From Bacillus tianshenii (GTDB lineage Bacteria; Bacillota; Bacilli; Bacillales; Bacillaceae_N), in assembly GCA_020524525.2 (NCBI GenBank), contig CP129018.1:3104115-3168114 (forward strand): 64,000 nt of DNA, read 5' to 3'. The stretch's first letter is position 1, and every line of letters begins with the position of its first letter. Under the pieces are notes generated by a model that was not told where the DNA came from, ran no database searches, and saw only the letters and a list, made by a program, of their open reading frames with translations. The position numbers were made by a program, and so were the translations under genes. This document shows positions 7,643-17,591 of this stretch, piece after piece.

Positions 7643-7918
7643 GCAATGCCAGTGGGACTGTCCCCAATTTCCAGGTCTGCTAAACTATGAAAATGATTGA
7701 TTTAAAACCATTATTAACAATCCCTTTTGCTTATATACATTTGTTGTCTATTATTTTTAAAAAAGAAAAAGCTAAGCCCCATAGATTTCTCTACCGAGCT
7801 TAGCTTTATGAAAAAGAAAGGTTATAAAAACAATAAGGCTGAAAATAAAAGAAGACAAAGAGCAACTTTGCCCTTTGCCTTCCTTGTTAGCACTTTACAG
7901 TGACGGGGGACCGTCCCC
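7643..7918. repeat. Long intergenic repeat, copy B
   Basis: This is the partner of 5856-6107. It starts with the GTGGGACTGTCCCC palindrome (7652-7665) and ends with GGGGGACCGTCCCC (7905-7918), twelve bases before the S-layer gene stop. The terminator hairpin inside is identical in both copies. Confidence 0.85.
7757..7807 (-). terminator. Probable terminator of the 1360-residue S-layer-type gene
   Basis: The arms AAAGCTAAGC and GCTTAGCTTT are followed on the minus strand by TTTTTCTTTTTT. It lies about 125 bases beyond the stop codon at 7931. Confidence 0.75.
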
Positions 7919-7930
7919 TAATTTTCAAAA

Positions 7931-10900
7931 TTAATTGCCTTTTGAAATAGTAACTGTACCGCTGAAGCCGTTATTATTATCATCCATAAAGTCATCACCA
8001 TCAATTGTGATAGTTGTAGTACCTGTGAATAATGCTGCGTTATTACCAAGAGTAATAATAACTTGATCATTTTCTGAATCATAAGATAGTGAAGCTTGAT
8101 CCGCAGTTTTTAAAGTGTCACTAAATTGAGCAACACCAGATAATTCAAATCCAGAATATGGAAGCACTTTAGAAACTTCAATGCTATTGTCAGCAGAACC
8201 AGGTGTAGTATCTACGATAAGATCATTTAAGCTTCCTGTAGTTCCATCAGTTTTTTGAATTTCACTAAATACAACATTTCCTGTAGTAGAATTTACAGAT
8301 TGAACAACAGCATAGCCTGTAGTTGATGCAGTTGCATCATGAATTCTTACATAGTCACCTGTCTCGAATTTGCCTGCATCCCCAGCTGTACTAAATGTAA
8401 GGTCATCTCCATCTGTATTATCAAATGCAAGTAAAGCATCTGTAACTGAAACAGTTGGTAATGCATCACCTTTAAGATCAGTGTTAAGTGAAAGAATTAC
8501 TTTATCACCTTGATCCATACCATTACCATCTAAGTCATATGCTACAGCAGAAGTTAACTCAGGTTTTACAGAAGCTGTAGATTCAGTTTGGAATTGGATT
8601 TCGTAATCTGTACCTAAATCCTTAGTCGTATCTGCACTATCAGAACCTACCCCACTATCTACACCTAACTTATAAACTTTACCAGCTTCTAAGAATGTAT
8701 CTGGAGTAACAATGATTGATTTTTTGTCGTCACTTAATTTGTAAGAACCAGCTACTTGAGTTGAATCAGTTACATTATAAAGGATAACGTCATCAGTTGA
8801 GTCTGCAGTAGATTTATTTGCTAGTGCTTGACTTCCTGTAGCGATATCAGCTGTGTCAATGGCTGTATTGAAATCAATTTTAATTTCCTTATTAACAGGA
8901 ACATTTGCTTCTCCATCAGTGACTGTCGCACCAGTAACCGATAATGCTGGAGCTGCTCCTGCAGCAGTTGTGAATACATACTCAGTAGCCTTTAACGGAT
9001 TACCAACTTTATCTCTAATTCCATTATTTGCTATTACTTTGTATTGAGTTGTACCTTCCAATGTTGCATCTGTTTCAGGAGTTAACATAACAGCCGGGAT
9101 ACGAGTAACTACGCTATTGTCAGATACTGTAACCTTGCGGTCAACTTTGATTGTAGTCTCACCAGTTCCTTGAGTAACTTCTACGACTTTAACAAATACA
9201 TTATCAGTAGCAATCTTCAAGATGTCACCAGCAGCTACATCATCTACATTTGTTGTAGTTGAACCAGTACCAGCATCATCAATTTTAATTGTATCAACAT
9301 TAGTGAAAGAACCTTTTACTGCAGCTGTATCACTTAGAGCAGTTGTAGTAGCAGATTTAGCAGTAATCTTATAAGGTGCTTTCGTTCCATCTGCTTTTGC
9401 GATATATAAAGTTTCATCAGTAACTGTTGTTAAATCAACATCAGATTGATCAAACTGAATAAATGCAGTTTCTGTTACACCAAATCCAGTATCAAACTTG
9501 AATGGTGTAGATGCAGTTGCGTCTGCTACACTTAGAGCTGGAGCTGGACCTGTAGTAAATGTTAACGATGAAGACTTAGCTTTATTACCATCAGCATCAG
9601 TGTACGCATCTGTTAATTTCAAAGTATAAGTATTGTTATCAGCTACTTCAGAAGCTACACCTGAAGCGTCTAATGTAACAACAACTTTATATTTACCAGT
9701 AGTAGCATCATTAACAATTTGTAAAGGTAGAATTGCTACCTCATCAGTTGTAGCAATTGTAAACGGTAATGCTTTATTAACAGCCATAGTTGTATCATTA
9801 TCAGTATAAGCAGAAGCTACTGTACGGTAATAAACCTTATTACTATCAGATACATCCTTGATAGCAATAACTGTACCAACTGCAACGTCTTGGTTAAGGT
9901 CAATCATATTGATAGTTGTACCAGTGTCATTTACAGAGTCACCATCAGTATCAGACCCAGCAGTAGTACCTGCACTAGTTAATGCAGCAAAGTCCTTAAC
10001 CTTACCCAATGTCTTTGTAGTACCGTCAGCAAGTTTTAAATCGTATAAGCTTGTAGCATCTTTATCAAGTACAAGTGCTTCATCATAGAAGAATTCTAAT
10101 GTAGAAGCTTTAGATACTGATTTCGCATTGTTTTCTAATACTGTAGAACCTTGCTTCACTTCTGAAACTTTAGGAGATGTAGTATCACCTTCACCAGTTG
10201 CAAAGCTTAGCTTGTAATTTTCAGCTAACTTAACAGCAGTATCACCAGCAGCAGTATAATCTGTAACTGTTGAGCCAGTATCGCCACCACGTAAAATTAG
10301 TGAGTAACTGTTTGTTTTAGATAGTGATTGACCGCTTTTTAGCTTGAAAATAACTGTTTTCTTATCTGCAGAAAATTCTACATTAAATAATGCTGAAGCA
10401 TCAACATAGTTACCAGTAGTTTCATTCTTTAAGAATACTGTTTTAGTTGTTACCGCAGTTGGACCAGCAGTAGCTTCATTACCAGTAGTGCTACTTAAAG
10501 AAATAGAACCAGTAGCAATTGGTTCACTAAATGTAACTTCTAAGTTATCTGTTAGAGCAATACCTGATGCACCATTTGAAGGTGTTGTGCTTACCACTGT
10601 AGGTGCTTCTACATCAGCTGTAGTGAAAGATACTGGATCTTGCTGAGTAAGCTTGTTGCCAAAGATATCTTTGATGCCATCATCAACAGATACTACTAAT
10701 TGGTAGTTTGTTAAATCTTCTAGGTCTGCAGCTGGTGTTACCTGAGCAGTTTTAGCATCTGCATTATATACAACAGAAGCCTCTACAACTTCACCGCTAT
10801 CAGCATTACGAAGTTTAATTGTTTCTTCGTTTACTGTGCTAGGATCGACAGCAACATTGAAATTAACTAACGCATTAAAACCGTAATTTGCAACAGTTCC

Positions 10901-12013
10901 ATCGTTATTATATTTTGTGTCTAGTTTACCGTAAATGTTATTACCAGTTAGGTTTGTAGTACCGTCAGCAAGCTTAACACTTGATACTCCTACAGCCCCA
11001 CTAGAAACACTGAAAGAATGAGTAAACGCATCTACAGTACGTCCATCCGCAGTTTTTAGTTCATTAACTTGAAGCTTATAAGTCTTACCAGTATTTAATG
11101 CTACTGAAGCGCCACCTAAGTCGATTGTAAGAGTAGACCCACTTGCTGAAACAGTATCAACTTCAATTGCTTTTCCATCTTCATCAACTAAAGTAACATT
11201 TGATTTAGAACCAGCAGCAAAGTTTAATGAACCGTTGTAAGTTACTACTAATTGGTTAATTGAAGAGCTTACAACAACTTCTCCAGCTTTTACATCTGTA
11301 TCAATATTTGTTGGAGTATTATCTTTAACTGTTAAGTTTGTAGCGATTGAGTGGTTATTAGTAGAGAAAGTGTGTTCATAAGCTTCTTCAAGTGCAACGC
11401 CTTCAGCATCTTTTACAGCTGGCTTAACTACTAGCTTGTACTCTGTATTTACAGCAAGGTTTGAAGTAGGAACAACTTCTACAGTCTTCTTATCATCTTT
11501 TAAAGTTACTTTTACAGGAGTTACTGCACCGTCCTTAAGTAACTGAATGTTTGTAGAGTTAACTGTATCTGCATCTAATTCATTATTAAATGAAAAAGAG
11601 AAACCTTCGTTAATGCTAACTACTGAAGTATCTGTACCGTTAATCGCCGTTACCGATTCAACAGCAAGCTCAGCTGAAACTTCTTCACCATCGCCAGCTT
11701 CGTATTGAGTCGTTTCACCAGTTTCTGGATCTTTATACTCAACTGATGGAATTACTGATTGATCATCTAATGTAGTCGCATCGTTGTTGTACCAAACACC
11801 ATTTGGTGCTTTCACGTAGACTTCGCCACCAGTGATAATTGCTTGTTGGATTTCTTGCATATTAGCTGCATCATTTGCATAATCAAGATCATAAGCTTGA
11901 CCACCGATTACAACTGTTCCAGTTGGAAGTGCTGCAAATACACCTGGAGCAACTACTGATGCTGCTACAGCTGTTGTTACGGATGAAACTAGAAACTTTT
12001 TATAAGATTTCAT
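7931..12013 (-). CDS. S-layer-type surface protein with Ig-like (SbsA/Big_5) repeats, no SLH domain
   Basis: A 1360-residue exported protein. The signal peptide (about 1-27, ending PGVFA) is followed by an N-terminal module (about 29-112: TGTVVIGGQAYDLDYANDAA ... YVKAPNGVWYNND ... YEAGDG) and a long chain of Thr/Ala/Asp-rich beta-sandwich repeats. Clear Big_5 signatures occur near 470 (TTPSNGASGIALTDNLEVTF) and 1026 (DGEANVPVNKEIKIDFNTAI), with more divergent copies between. Such proteins form S-layers or surface fibres. Wall attachment may use the N-terminal module, because SLH domains are absent (inference). Length, low Cys content and composition fit an S-layer subunit. An AAGGAGG RBS precedes the ATG. 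The same N-terminal module is a separate gene just upstream. Confidence 0.85.
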   Translation of the reverse strand: MKSYKKFLVSSVTTAVAASVVAPGVFAALPTGTVVIGGQAYDLDYANDAANMQEIQQAIITGGEVYVKAPNGVWYNNDATTLDDQSVIPSVEYKDPETGETTQYEAGDGEEVSAELAVESVTAINGTDTSVVSINEGFSFSFNNELDADTVNSTNIQLLKDGAVTPVKVTLKDDKKTVEVVPTSNLAVNTEYKLVVKPAVKDAEGVALEEAYEHTFSTNNHSIATNLTVKDNTPTNIDTDVKAGEVVVSSSINQLVVTYNGSLNFAAGSKSNVTLVDEDGKAIEVDTVSASGSTLTIDLGGASVALNTGKTYKLQVNELKTADGRTVDAFTHSFSVSSGAVGVSSVKLADGTTNLTGNNIYGKLDTKYNNDGTVANYGFNALVNFNVAVDPSTVNEETIKLRNADSGEVVEASVVYNADAKTAQVTPAADLEDLTNYQLVVSVDDGIKDIFGNKLTQQDPVSFTTADVEAPTVVSTTPSNGASGIALTDNLEVTFSEPIATGSISLSSTTGNEATAGPTAVTTKTVFLKNETTGNYVDASALFNVEFSADKKTVIFKLKSGQSLSKTNSYSLILRGGDTGSTVTDYTAAGDTAVKLAENYKLSFATGEGDTTSPKVSEVKQGSTVLENNAKSVSKASTLEFFYDEALVLDKDATSLYDLKLADGTTKTLGKVKDFAALTSAGTTAGSDTDGDSVNDTGTTINMIDLNQDVAVGTVIAIKDVSDSNKVYYRTVASAYTDNDTTMAVNKALPFTIATTDEVAILPLQIVNDATTGKYKVVVTLDASGVASEVADNNTYTLKLTDAYTDADGNKAKSSSLTFTTGPAPALSVADATASTPFKFDTGFGVTETAFIQFDQSDVDLTTVTDETLYIAKADGTKAPYKITAKSATTTALSDTAAVKGSFTNVDTIKIDDAGTGSTTTNVDDVAAGDILKIATDNVFVKVVEVTQGTGETTIKVDRKVTVSDNSVVTRIPAVMLTPETDATLEGTTQYKVIANNGIRDKVGNPLKATEYVFTTAAGAAPALSVTGATVTDGEANVPVNKEIKIDFNTAIDTADIATGSQALANKSTADSTDDVILYNVTDSTQVAGSYKLSDDKKSIIVTPDTFLEAGKVYKLGVDSGVGSDSADTTKDLGTDYEIQFQTESTASVKPELTSAVAYDLDGNGMDQGDKVILSLNTDLKGDALPTVSVTDALLAFDNTDGDDLTFSTAGDAGKFETGDYVRIHDATASTTGYAVVQSVNSTTGNVVFSEIQKTDGTTGSLNDLIVDTTPGSADNSIEVSKVLPYSGFELSGVAQFSDTLKTADQASLSYDSENDQVIITLGNNAALFTGTTTITIDGDDFMDDNNNGFSGTVTISKGN

Positions 12014-12058
12014 CTAGGAATGCCTCCTTAGAGATTTTCAATTTAGTCATTAATGTTA

Positions 12059-12439
12059 CTATTCAATGCCAATTACTTCTGGGGCTACAGGTGTGCTATC
12101 AGCTATTTCATTTCCATCCCCTGCTTCATACGATGTTTGAGTCACACCATCAGTGTATGTAACAGAAGGAATTAGAGAAATATTATTTAGCTTCGAAGCA
12201 TCATTATTAAACCAAACCCCATTTGGTGCTTTTATATATACTTTTGGTGCCGGGCTTTGAAAAAGGTGAGATTTAATCTCATTGAAGTTGTTAGGATCAT
12301 TAGCATAGTTTAAATTAAATGCATTTTCTCCAACAACAACTGTGCTATTAGGCATTTCAGCATAAGCTATATCGCCCAAACCTATAGAACTAATAACTAT
12401 TGAAGAAGAAAAAATAATAGCCTTTACAGCTCTCTTCAT
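12059..12439 (-). CDS. Secreted stand-alone copy of an S-layer N-terminal module
   Basis: A 126-residue protein with a signal peptide (1-27, ending DIAYA) and one domain that closely matches residues 29-112 of the neighbouring 1360-residue protein (STVVVGENAFNLNYANDPNN, IKAPNGVWFNND, YEAGDGNE). It stops where the Ig-like repeats of the large protein begin, at a cluster of stop codons. The start is the ATG at 12439, seven bases after AGGAG. It could be a wall-binding helper, a competitor for S-layer anchoring sites, or the surviving front of a truncated S-layer gene. It lies in line with three other S-layer-related genes on the same strand. Confidence 0.75.
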   Translation of the reverse strand: MKRAVKAIIFSSSIVISSIGLGDIAYAEMPNSTVVVGENAFNLNYANDPNNFNEIKSHLFQSPAPKVYIKAPNGVWFNNDASKLNNISLIPSVTYTDGVTQTSYEAGDGNEIADSTPVAPEVIGIE

Positions 12440-12465
12440 AATTTTACTCCTATACCACACATATT

Positions 12466-12717
12466 TTAATCTAAAATAATCGTGTCTTCTTTTGTCACAG
12501 CACCATCATTATTTACAAACTTAACAACTACTTTACTTCCCTTTTCAGGCATAGGGAATATTGTAGTTGTTTGATTAAGTTCAACCTTTTTACTTAGTGG
12601 GTTGTTTTCCAGATCGAACACTTGATAATAATGAGCACCTGCTGGATCTTCTGTTCCAACAGTTATGCTGCTTCCAAAGAGCGCTTCTTGTAGAGAATAT
12701 TGAATTGTTTGGCTCAT
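12466..12717 (-). CDS. Stand-alone copy of an S-layer C-terminal domain, no signal peptide
   Basis: An 83-residue beta-rich protein resembling the last ~83 residues of the 1268-residue SLH protein encoded directly upstream: ALFGSSITVGTED and TTTIFPMPEKGSKVVVKF here correspond to AMFGSTITVTATG and STTAFPAQVDGGKVTVKL there, and both end in a short strand plus LD. An AAGGGGT RBS precedes the ATG, so it looks translated. No export signal is visible, which is odd for an S-layer module. It may be cytoplasmic, piggy-backed, or a surviving tail of a partly deleted S-layer gene. Confidence 0.65.
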   Translation of the reverse strand: MSQTIQYSLQEALFGSSITVGTEDPAGAHYYQVFDLENNPLSKKVELNQTTTIFPMPEKGSKVVVKFVNNDGAVTKEDTIILD

Positions 12718-12747
12718 TGGAATCTACCCCTTAATTCATTTTTAAGA

Positions 12748-12780
12748 TTTAGGGTGAGGGGGAACTCCCCTCTCCCTAAA
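12748..12780 (-). terminator. Hairpin between the 1268-residue S-layer gene and the small ORFs
   Basis: TTTAGGG-T-GAGGGG pairs with CCCCTC-T-CCCTAAA around GAACT, a strong stem with one mismatch. Only a weak T-rich tail follows on the minus strand, so it may stabilise the S-layer mRNA 3' end or terminate only partly. Confidence 0.55.
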
Positions 12781-12793
12781 CCTCTTCATTAAT

Positions 12794-15700
12794 TTAGTCT
12801 AGAGTAACTACTTCTGAAGCTACTTCTGAACCGTCAGCTGCTAATAATTTAACAGTAACTTTTCCGCCATCAACTTGAGCTGGGAATGCAGTAGTAGATT
12901 CACCAACTGCAGTTTCAGCTGTTAATTGCTCAGCGCCGTCTTCAGTATAAACTACATAGTTCACAGCTTCGTCGTACCCAGTAGCTGTTACTGTAATTGT
13001 GCTACCGAACATTGCCGTTTCATTAGAAGCGCTGATTTCTTGAACTGTAGTGCCTTCTGGTTGAACAGTTACTACAAATGTAGTTGAAACTGTATCTTCA
13101 CCATCATTTGCTGTAACAGTGATTGTTGCAGTACCTTCAGCGACAGGAGAAACTGTTACTGCTTCACCATCAACTGAAGCAGTAGCAACTGCTTCATCTT
13201 CAGAAGCAACAGAATAAGTTAACTCATCGTTATCAGCATCTGCAAACGTGTTGCTTATATCAACAGTTAGGTCATTACCTAATACTACTGATTTATCTGA
13301 TACTTCATTAGCAACTGTTGGTGCATTGTTTGGAGTTTCACCACCACCAACGATATCAGCATTTACTGCTTCATCAAGGTCAACGCTTGTGCTGAACTCA
13401 AGAACTTTGTTGTTCGCAAGGTCAGTGAATGCATTGTTTTCAGAGAAGCTGATGTCAACATTGTCAGTATCGCTATCTTTAACGATAAGGATTAACTTAT
13501 CATCTTCAACAGCTAGCTTGTAAGTTTCGTCTTCTCCAAGACCAGCATCATAGCTTACATCGTCGCCATCGCTCTCGATGTCAAGAGTTGTTGCAACTTT
13601 AGCTACGCTTACTGTGTCATCAAGCATTTCAGAGAAGCCAAGCGTGATACGGTATAGGTTATCTTCTGTATCTTTCTCTACATAGTAACCATCTTCGTAA
13701 CCGTCAGTGTTTGCTTTATCATCATCTTCAAAGTACTCATCATCGAACTCAGGAGCAATTTCATCAGATACTAAGTACTTGCCATAGTCAAGTGTTTCGC
13801 CATATGCAGTATCAGTGTTATCATCTGAAAGCTCAGTAAGAACTAAGTATACATTTTCGCCGTTTAATTCAGCGTTATCTGATAGCTCATCATCTTCATC
13901 AAGAGTGATTGTAACTGTTTTGTCGTCATCACCGATTTCGATGTCATAAGCTAACTCAGTTCCATCTTCTGTTTCAAGGCTGAAGTTATCAGCGTTGAAG
14001 TTGTCGATACGCTTAGTGAATTCGAATTCAATTGTATCAACAGCAGTTGCTTCAACTTTGTTGTCGTCGATAGCAAGCTCGTTAGCAGTATCAGCTTCTA
14101 CTAATGTTTTTGTTGCGTATGCAGCGTCAGTAAGGTCGCCATTCGCATCTTTCACACGTAGCATTGTGAAGCCTGGAAGCGTGAACTTACCTTCAGCATT
14201 CTTCCAAAGGTCATCTCCATGCTCATCAGTGTCAGCATAGATTTTGATTTCAACTTCTTCGTCATCGATTGTATCGATTTCAACGTCGAAACCATCTTCA
14301 TCAGCAAGATCTTCTAATGTGTAATCCTTGCCATCCCACTTAACTGTGTAGTTAGCAAGATTGTCGATTGCATATTTGTCATCGCCAACAGTCATTTTGC
14401 GACCGAAGTCAGCATTAACTGTATATTCGATTTCATCTTCATCTTCATCGTCTACATAAAGTGCAGTATCTTCGTTAAGAACTTCATTAAGATCTACTGG
14501 ATCTTCAACGTCAACTTCGAACTCTTCTTCAAGGCCGTCAGTTGCGTTAGCTTGCTCATCTTCTACACCATCGATAACTAATGTGTAAGTAGCAGCGCCT
14601 GAAAGCTCATCGCCTTTAAGGTCGATTTCAACAGTCTTGTCATCATTTTTCAATGTAACAGAGCTGATTTCAGTATCTTCTACTTCTTCACCATCAGCAT
14701 CAAGGATTTTGTAGTTATCTTCATCAGTTGCAGAATCTTCGTCAACTGTTTCATCAAATTCAACTACGATTTCATCAGTAGTTGCTTCGATGTCTTCTAC
14801 TTTTGGAGCTTCGTTGTCAACTGTTACGTCAACTGCAAAACGAAGAGTTTGCTCGTTTTGGTTACCCCAGTAATCTTCTAAAGCTTCATCTTCAATGTAG
14901 ATATAAGCAGTTCCATCTGGAAGCTCGTTATCACTGTCAAAGTGAAGAGTTAACTCATTACCATCAAGTTCAACTTTATATGGGTTTTCTTTGCTGTTTG
15001 TATGGTAATAGTTGTCTAGGTCTGTATCAACATCACGAAGGTCTTTGTTGAAGATTAGAGTTACTTCATCTTCTTGTGCCTTACGGAAACCAACGATTTC
15101 AATTGGCTCATTGTTTTCTTCAACTGTTACATCAAAGCTTTCTTTCACAAGAGCAAAGTCAGCATAATCTTCGATACCGTTATCGATTGTAACTGTTAGT
15201 TCTTCGCCATCTTCGAAAGTTCCACCAACTTCGATGATTGCTTCTTTACCAGCATCTACAGCTTTCACATCGCGAACACGGTATGTTTTGTCACCGTCTT
15301 TTGATGTTACTTCATAGCTGTCATCATCAAGAAGAGCAGATTCAAATACGTCCATTGGCTCACTGAAGATTACTTTAACTGAATCTTCACCAATTACTTG
15401 AACATCTTCAACTTCTGGTACTTCTGTATCAGAGAACTCAAGGTCATATTCAAGCTCTTCACCAACTACAGCTTCGTCGATAATGATTTTGCCTTCTTCT
15501 TGGTTATCAACAGCATCATTTAATGTAAGAAGTGCGATGTTTCCATCCATGATTTTAACGTCAACAACTTCTACATCTTTGCCATTGCGAGTTTCAAGGT
15601 CTTTACCATCTGTATCTTCGAAAGAGTAGTTATCTTCATCTTCTACATCTTCGTTACCAGTTACATCTTGGTTGAATACAACCGCAACTTGACGAAGGTT

Positions 15701-16600
15701 TGGAGTTTCTACTTCAGCAACTGCAAGAGAAGTGAAGTCGAAGTCAAGCTCTACGCCGTTAACTTCAACAGTACCAACTTCACCGTCAAGGTCAGCGTGT
15801 GTGATTACAACTTCTTTACCGTTAGCTTCTACTGATTCTGGAGTAACTTTCTCTCCATCAACTAGAACGCGGAAGTTGTCAGCAGTTACTTCTTCACCTT
15901 CAGCAGGCATGTCTTTCAAAGTAACAACAAGAGTTTTGCTGTCTTTGAAGCGAAGGTCTGCTACTTCAAGCTTAGGAGCAACTAGGTCGCTATTAAGAGT
16001 TTCATAAATTACTTTTGCTGCTTCAGCACGAGTAATTGTGTTGTTCGGTTTGAAAGAGTTATCTTCGTAACCGTTGATTACACCTTCGTCAACTAGAGCT
16101 GCGATGTAACCTTTAGCCCAGTGTCCGTCGATGTCAGTAAGGCTTGAAGTGCCAGTTTCGCCTGCGTCATAAGACTCAGCTACCATCTTCGCAACTTCAG
16201 CACGAGATACTTTCTTGTTTGGTTGGAAAGTACCATCTTCGTAGCCATTGATTACGCCAGCTTCTGTAAGAGCTGCTACATAATCGAAAGCCCAGTGTCC
16301 AGCTGAAAGGTCTGAGAAGTTTGGATCTGCAGCACCTTCAGTGTCAAGGTTAAGTGCAGTAGCAAGAATTTTTGCTGCTTCAGCACGAGTTAGTTCACCT
16401 TGTGGTTTGAAAGAACCATCTTCATAACCATTTAAAATATTTTCGCTTGTTAGATAATCTACTGCTTCACTGAACCAGTCACCTGATTGAACATCAGTAA
16501 ATGATGCTGCGCTAGCAAGTGGTGCTACAGCTGAAGCTACAACTGCAGTCGTCACAGACGTTGCAAGAAATTTACGGAACGATTTAGGTTGATACGCCAT
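12794..16600 (-). CDS. SLH-anchored S-layer protein with Ig-like repeats
   Basis: A 1268-residue, very acidic exported protein. A signal peptide (to about 31, ending PLASA) is followed by three SLH domains (about 32-75, 90-135, 148-195; each with GYEDGSFKP-type loops and TRAEAAK-type motifs) that bind pyruvylated wall polymer, then Big_5/Ig-like beta-sandwich repeats rich in Asp/Glu (200-1080), a cadherin/Ig-like domain (about 1086-1180) and a C-terminal domain (1186-1268) copied in the 83-residue gene downstream. It is likely a main S-layer subunit. A near-consensus sigma-A promoter and a ~110-base leader precede it; the RBS is GGGAGG. The acidity suggests saline or cation-rich surroundings (inference). 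Confidence 0.9.
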   Translation of the reverse strand: MAYQPKSFRKFLATSVTTAVVASAVAPLASAASFTDVQSGDWFSEAVDYLTSENILNGYEDGSFKPQGELTRAEAAKILATALNLDTEGAADPNFSDLSAGHWAFDYVAALTEAGVINGYEDGTFQPNKKVSRAEVAKMVAESYDAGETGTSSLTDIDGHWAKGYIAALVDEGVINGYEDNSFKPNNTITRAEAAKVIYETLNSDLVAPKLEVADLRFKDSKTLVVTLKDMPAEGEEVTADNFRVLVDGEKVTPESVEANGKEVVITHADLDGEVGTVEVNGVELDFDFTSLAVAEVETPNLRQVAVVFNQDVTGNEDVEDEDNYSFEDTDGKDLETRNGKDVEVVDVKIMDGNIALLTLNDAVDNQEEGKIIIDEAVVGEELEYDLEFSDTEVPEVEDVQVIGEDSVKVIFSEPMDVFESALLDDDSYEVTSKDGDKTYRVRDVKAVDAGKEAIIEVGGTFEDGEELTVTIDNGIEDYADFALVKESFDVTVEENNEPIEIVGFRKAQEDEVTLIFNKDLRDVDTDLDNYYHTNSKENPYKVELDGNELTLHFDSDNELPDGTAYIYIEDEALEDYWGNQNEQTLRFAVDVTVDNEAPKVEDIEATTDEIVVEFDETVDEDSATDEDNYKILDADGEEVEDTEISSVTLKNDDKTVEIDLKGDELSGAATYTLVIDGVEDEQANATDGLEEEFEVDVEDPVDLNEVLNEDTALYVDDEDEDEIEYTVNADFGRKMTVGDDKYAIDNLANYTVKWDGKDYTLEDLADEDGFDVEIDTIDDEEVEIKIYADTDEHGDDLWKNAEGKFTLPGFTMLRVKDANGDLTDAAYATKTLVEADTANELAIDDNKVEATAVDTIEFEFTKRIDNFNADNFSLETEDGTELAYDIEIGDDDKTVTITLDEDDELSDNAELNGENVYLVLTELSDDNTDTAYGETLDYGKYLVSDEIAPEFDDEYFEDDDKANTDGYEDGYYVEKDTEDNLYRITLGFSEMLDDTVSVAKVATTLDIESDGDDVSYDAGLGEDETYKLAVEDDKLILIVKDSDTDNVDISFSENNAFTDLANNKVLEFSTSVDLDEAVNADIVGGGETPNNAPTVANEVSDKSVVLGNDLTVDISNTFADADNDELTYSVASEDEAVATASVDGEAVTVSPVAEGTATITVTANDGEDTVSTTFVVTVQPEGTTVQEISASNETAMFGSTITVTATGYDEAVNYVVYTEDGAEQLTAETAVGESTTAFPAQVDGGKVTVKLLAADGSEVASEVVTLD

Positions 16601-17030
16601 TCCTTAATTTGCCTCCCTTTATGTACTACATATTTTTTAATTTGACTAACCATCGGAAGATTCTGAACGAACTTCCTATAAGATTAGTAATTCCTGTCTT
16701 TTTAGCAAACTACAAAGCTAGTATAATTTCCAGTGGTGGAAGTGTCAACTAAAACGAGGAATCGTTTTCCATTGAATATTCTACCTATACCTGAAAATTA
16801 ATGCAAGTGAGGAAATAAAGTTTTCTATTAGTAAATATTTATTCTTTCGACAATATTTCTCTCGCCTTACATTTCTCATTATATCTAAAACTGGAAGAAT
16901 TTCGAGAGGGTGAGGCTATTTGTTACACAACTGTAAAATTAAACATATGCAAAATATGCTAAAATTCGCATTAGTGAGCTTGTTTTCCCTACTATTCTGA
17001 CAATTAAATAACAAATCCGGAGGTGGTACT
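16601..17030. other. 430-bp divergent intergenic region
   Basis: It contains the S-layer promoter on the minus strand and the control region of the plus-strand NlpC/P60 gene. For the latter only an extended -10-like TGCTAAAAT at 16957-16965 is visible, with no good -35. I see no coding sequence. The minus-strand S-layer leader is A/T rich. Confidence 0.6.
16720..16748 (-). promoter_or_regulatory. Sigma-A promoter of the 1268-residue S-layer gene
   Basis: On the minus strand TTGACA (16743-16748), a 17-base spacer and TATACT (16720-16725) form a near-perfect promoter about 120 bases before the start codon, as expected for a highly expressed S-layer gene. Confidence 0.8.
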
Positions 17031-17552
17031 TTGCGATGTAAAAAAATCCTTGTAAAATTATTAGCGGTTTTTGTTACAATTTTTACACTCGCGCCGAATG
17101 CATTTGCAGCAGGTAACACAGAAAGCTTACTGCAAAATGCACAAGCATTGAAAGGAACACCATACGCAACTGGCGGTTCCTCGACGAATGGTTTCGATTG
17201 CTCTGGATACACTCAGTACGTATTTAATAAAGAAGGAATCAAAATTCCACGTACATCGAGCAGTCAATACAGTGCGGGAAAGAAAGTTTCAAAGAGTTCT
17301 TTAATAGAAGGAGATCTTGTTTTCTTTAATACAAGTGGAAATGGGATTTCACATGTAGGAATTTACATAGGGGAAGGTAAATTCATTCACTCTGCAACAA
17401 GCTACGGTGTGAAAGTATCAAGCATCAACGATCCATATTATTGGGGAAGCCGTTATGTAGGAGCTCGCCGCGTTCTTTCAGAAGAGAAACAGACTGAACA
17501 GCCGGTCGAAACGATTGCTTCTTCGGTTCAGGCAGTGGCAGTTGAACAATAG
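17031..17552 (+). CDS. Secreted NlpC/P60 family peptidoglycan endopeptidase
   Basis: A 173-residue protein with a signal peptide (1-27, ending NAFAA) and one NlpC/P60 domain. The catalytic Cys57 is in FDCSGY, His108 in SHVGIYIG and the third residue His120 in FIHSA; GDLVFF and YVGARR are also typical. It probably cuts gamma-D-Glu-diaminopimelate bonds in wall peptides. There is no LysM or SH3 targeting domain, only a short C-terminal tail, so it may act freely or by charge. The TTG start follows GGAGGTGG. It is the only intact plus-strand gene, divergent from the S-layer gene, and may remodel the wall beneath the S-layer (inference). Confidence 0.88.
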   Translation: MRCKKILVKLLAVFVTIFTLAPNAFAAGNTESLLQNAQALKGTPYATGGSSTNGFDCSGYTQYVFNKEGIKIPRTSSSQYSAGKKVSKSSLIEGDLVFFNTSGNGISHVGIYIGEGKFIHSATSYGVKVSSINDPYYWGSRYVGARRVLSEEKQTEQPVETIASSVQAVAVEQ

Positions 17553-17591
17553 GTGTAAGTGATTTAAGTAATTACATACATAACTTTTTTA

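Noticed and set aside
13248-16007. Several Ser/Thr-rich plus-strand frames opposite the 1268-residue S-layer gene
   Set aside because: They follow from the low stop frequency opposite acidic codons and have no RBS or domains.
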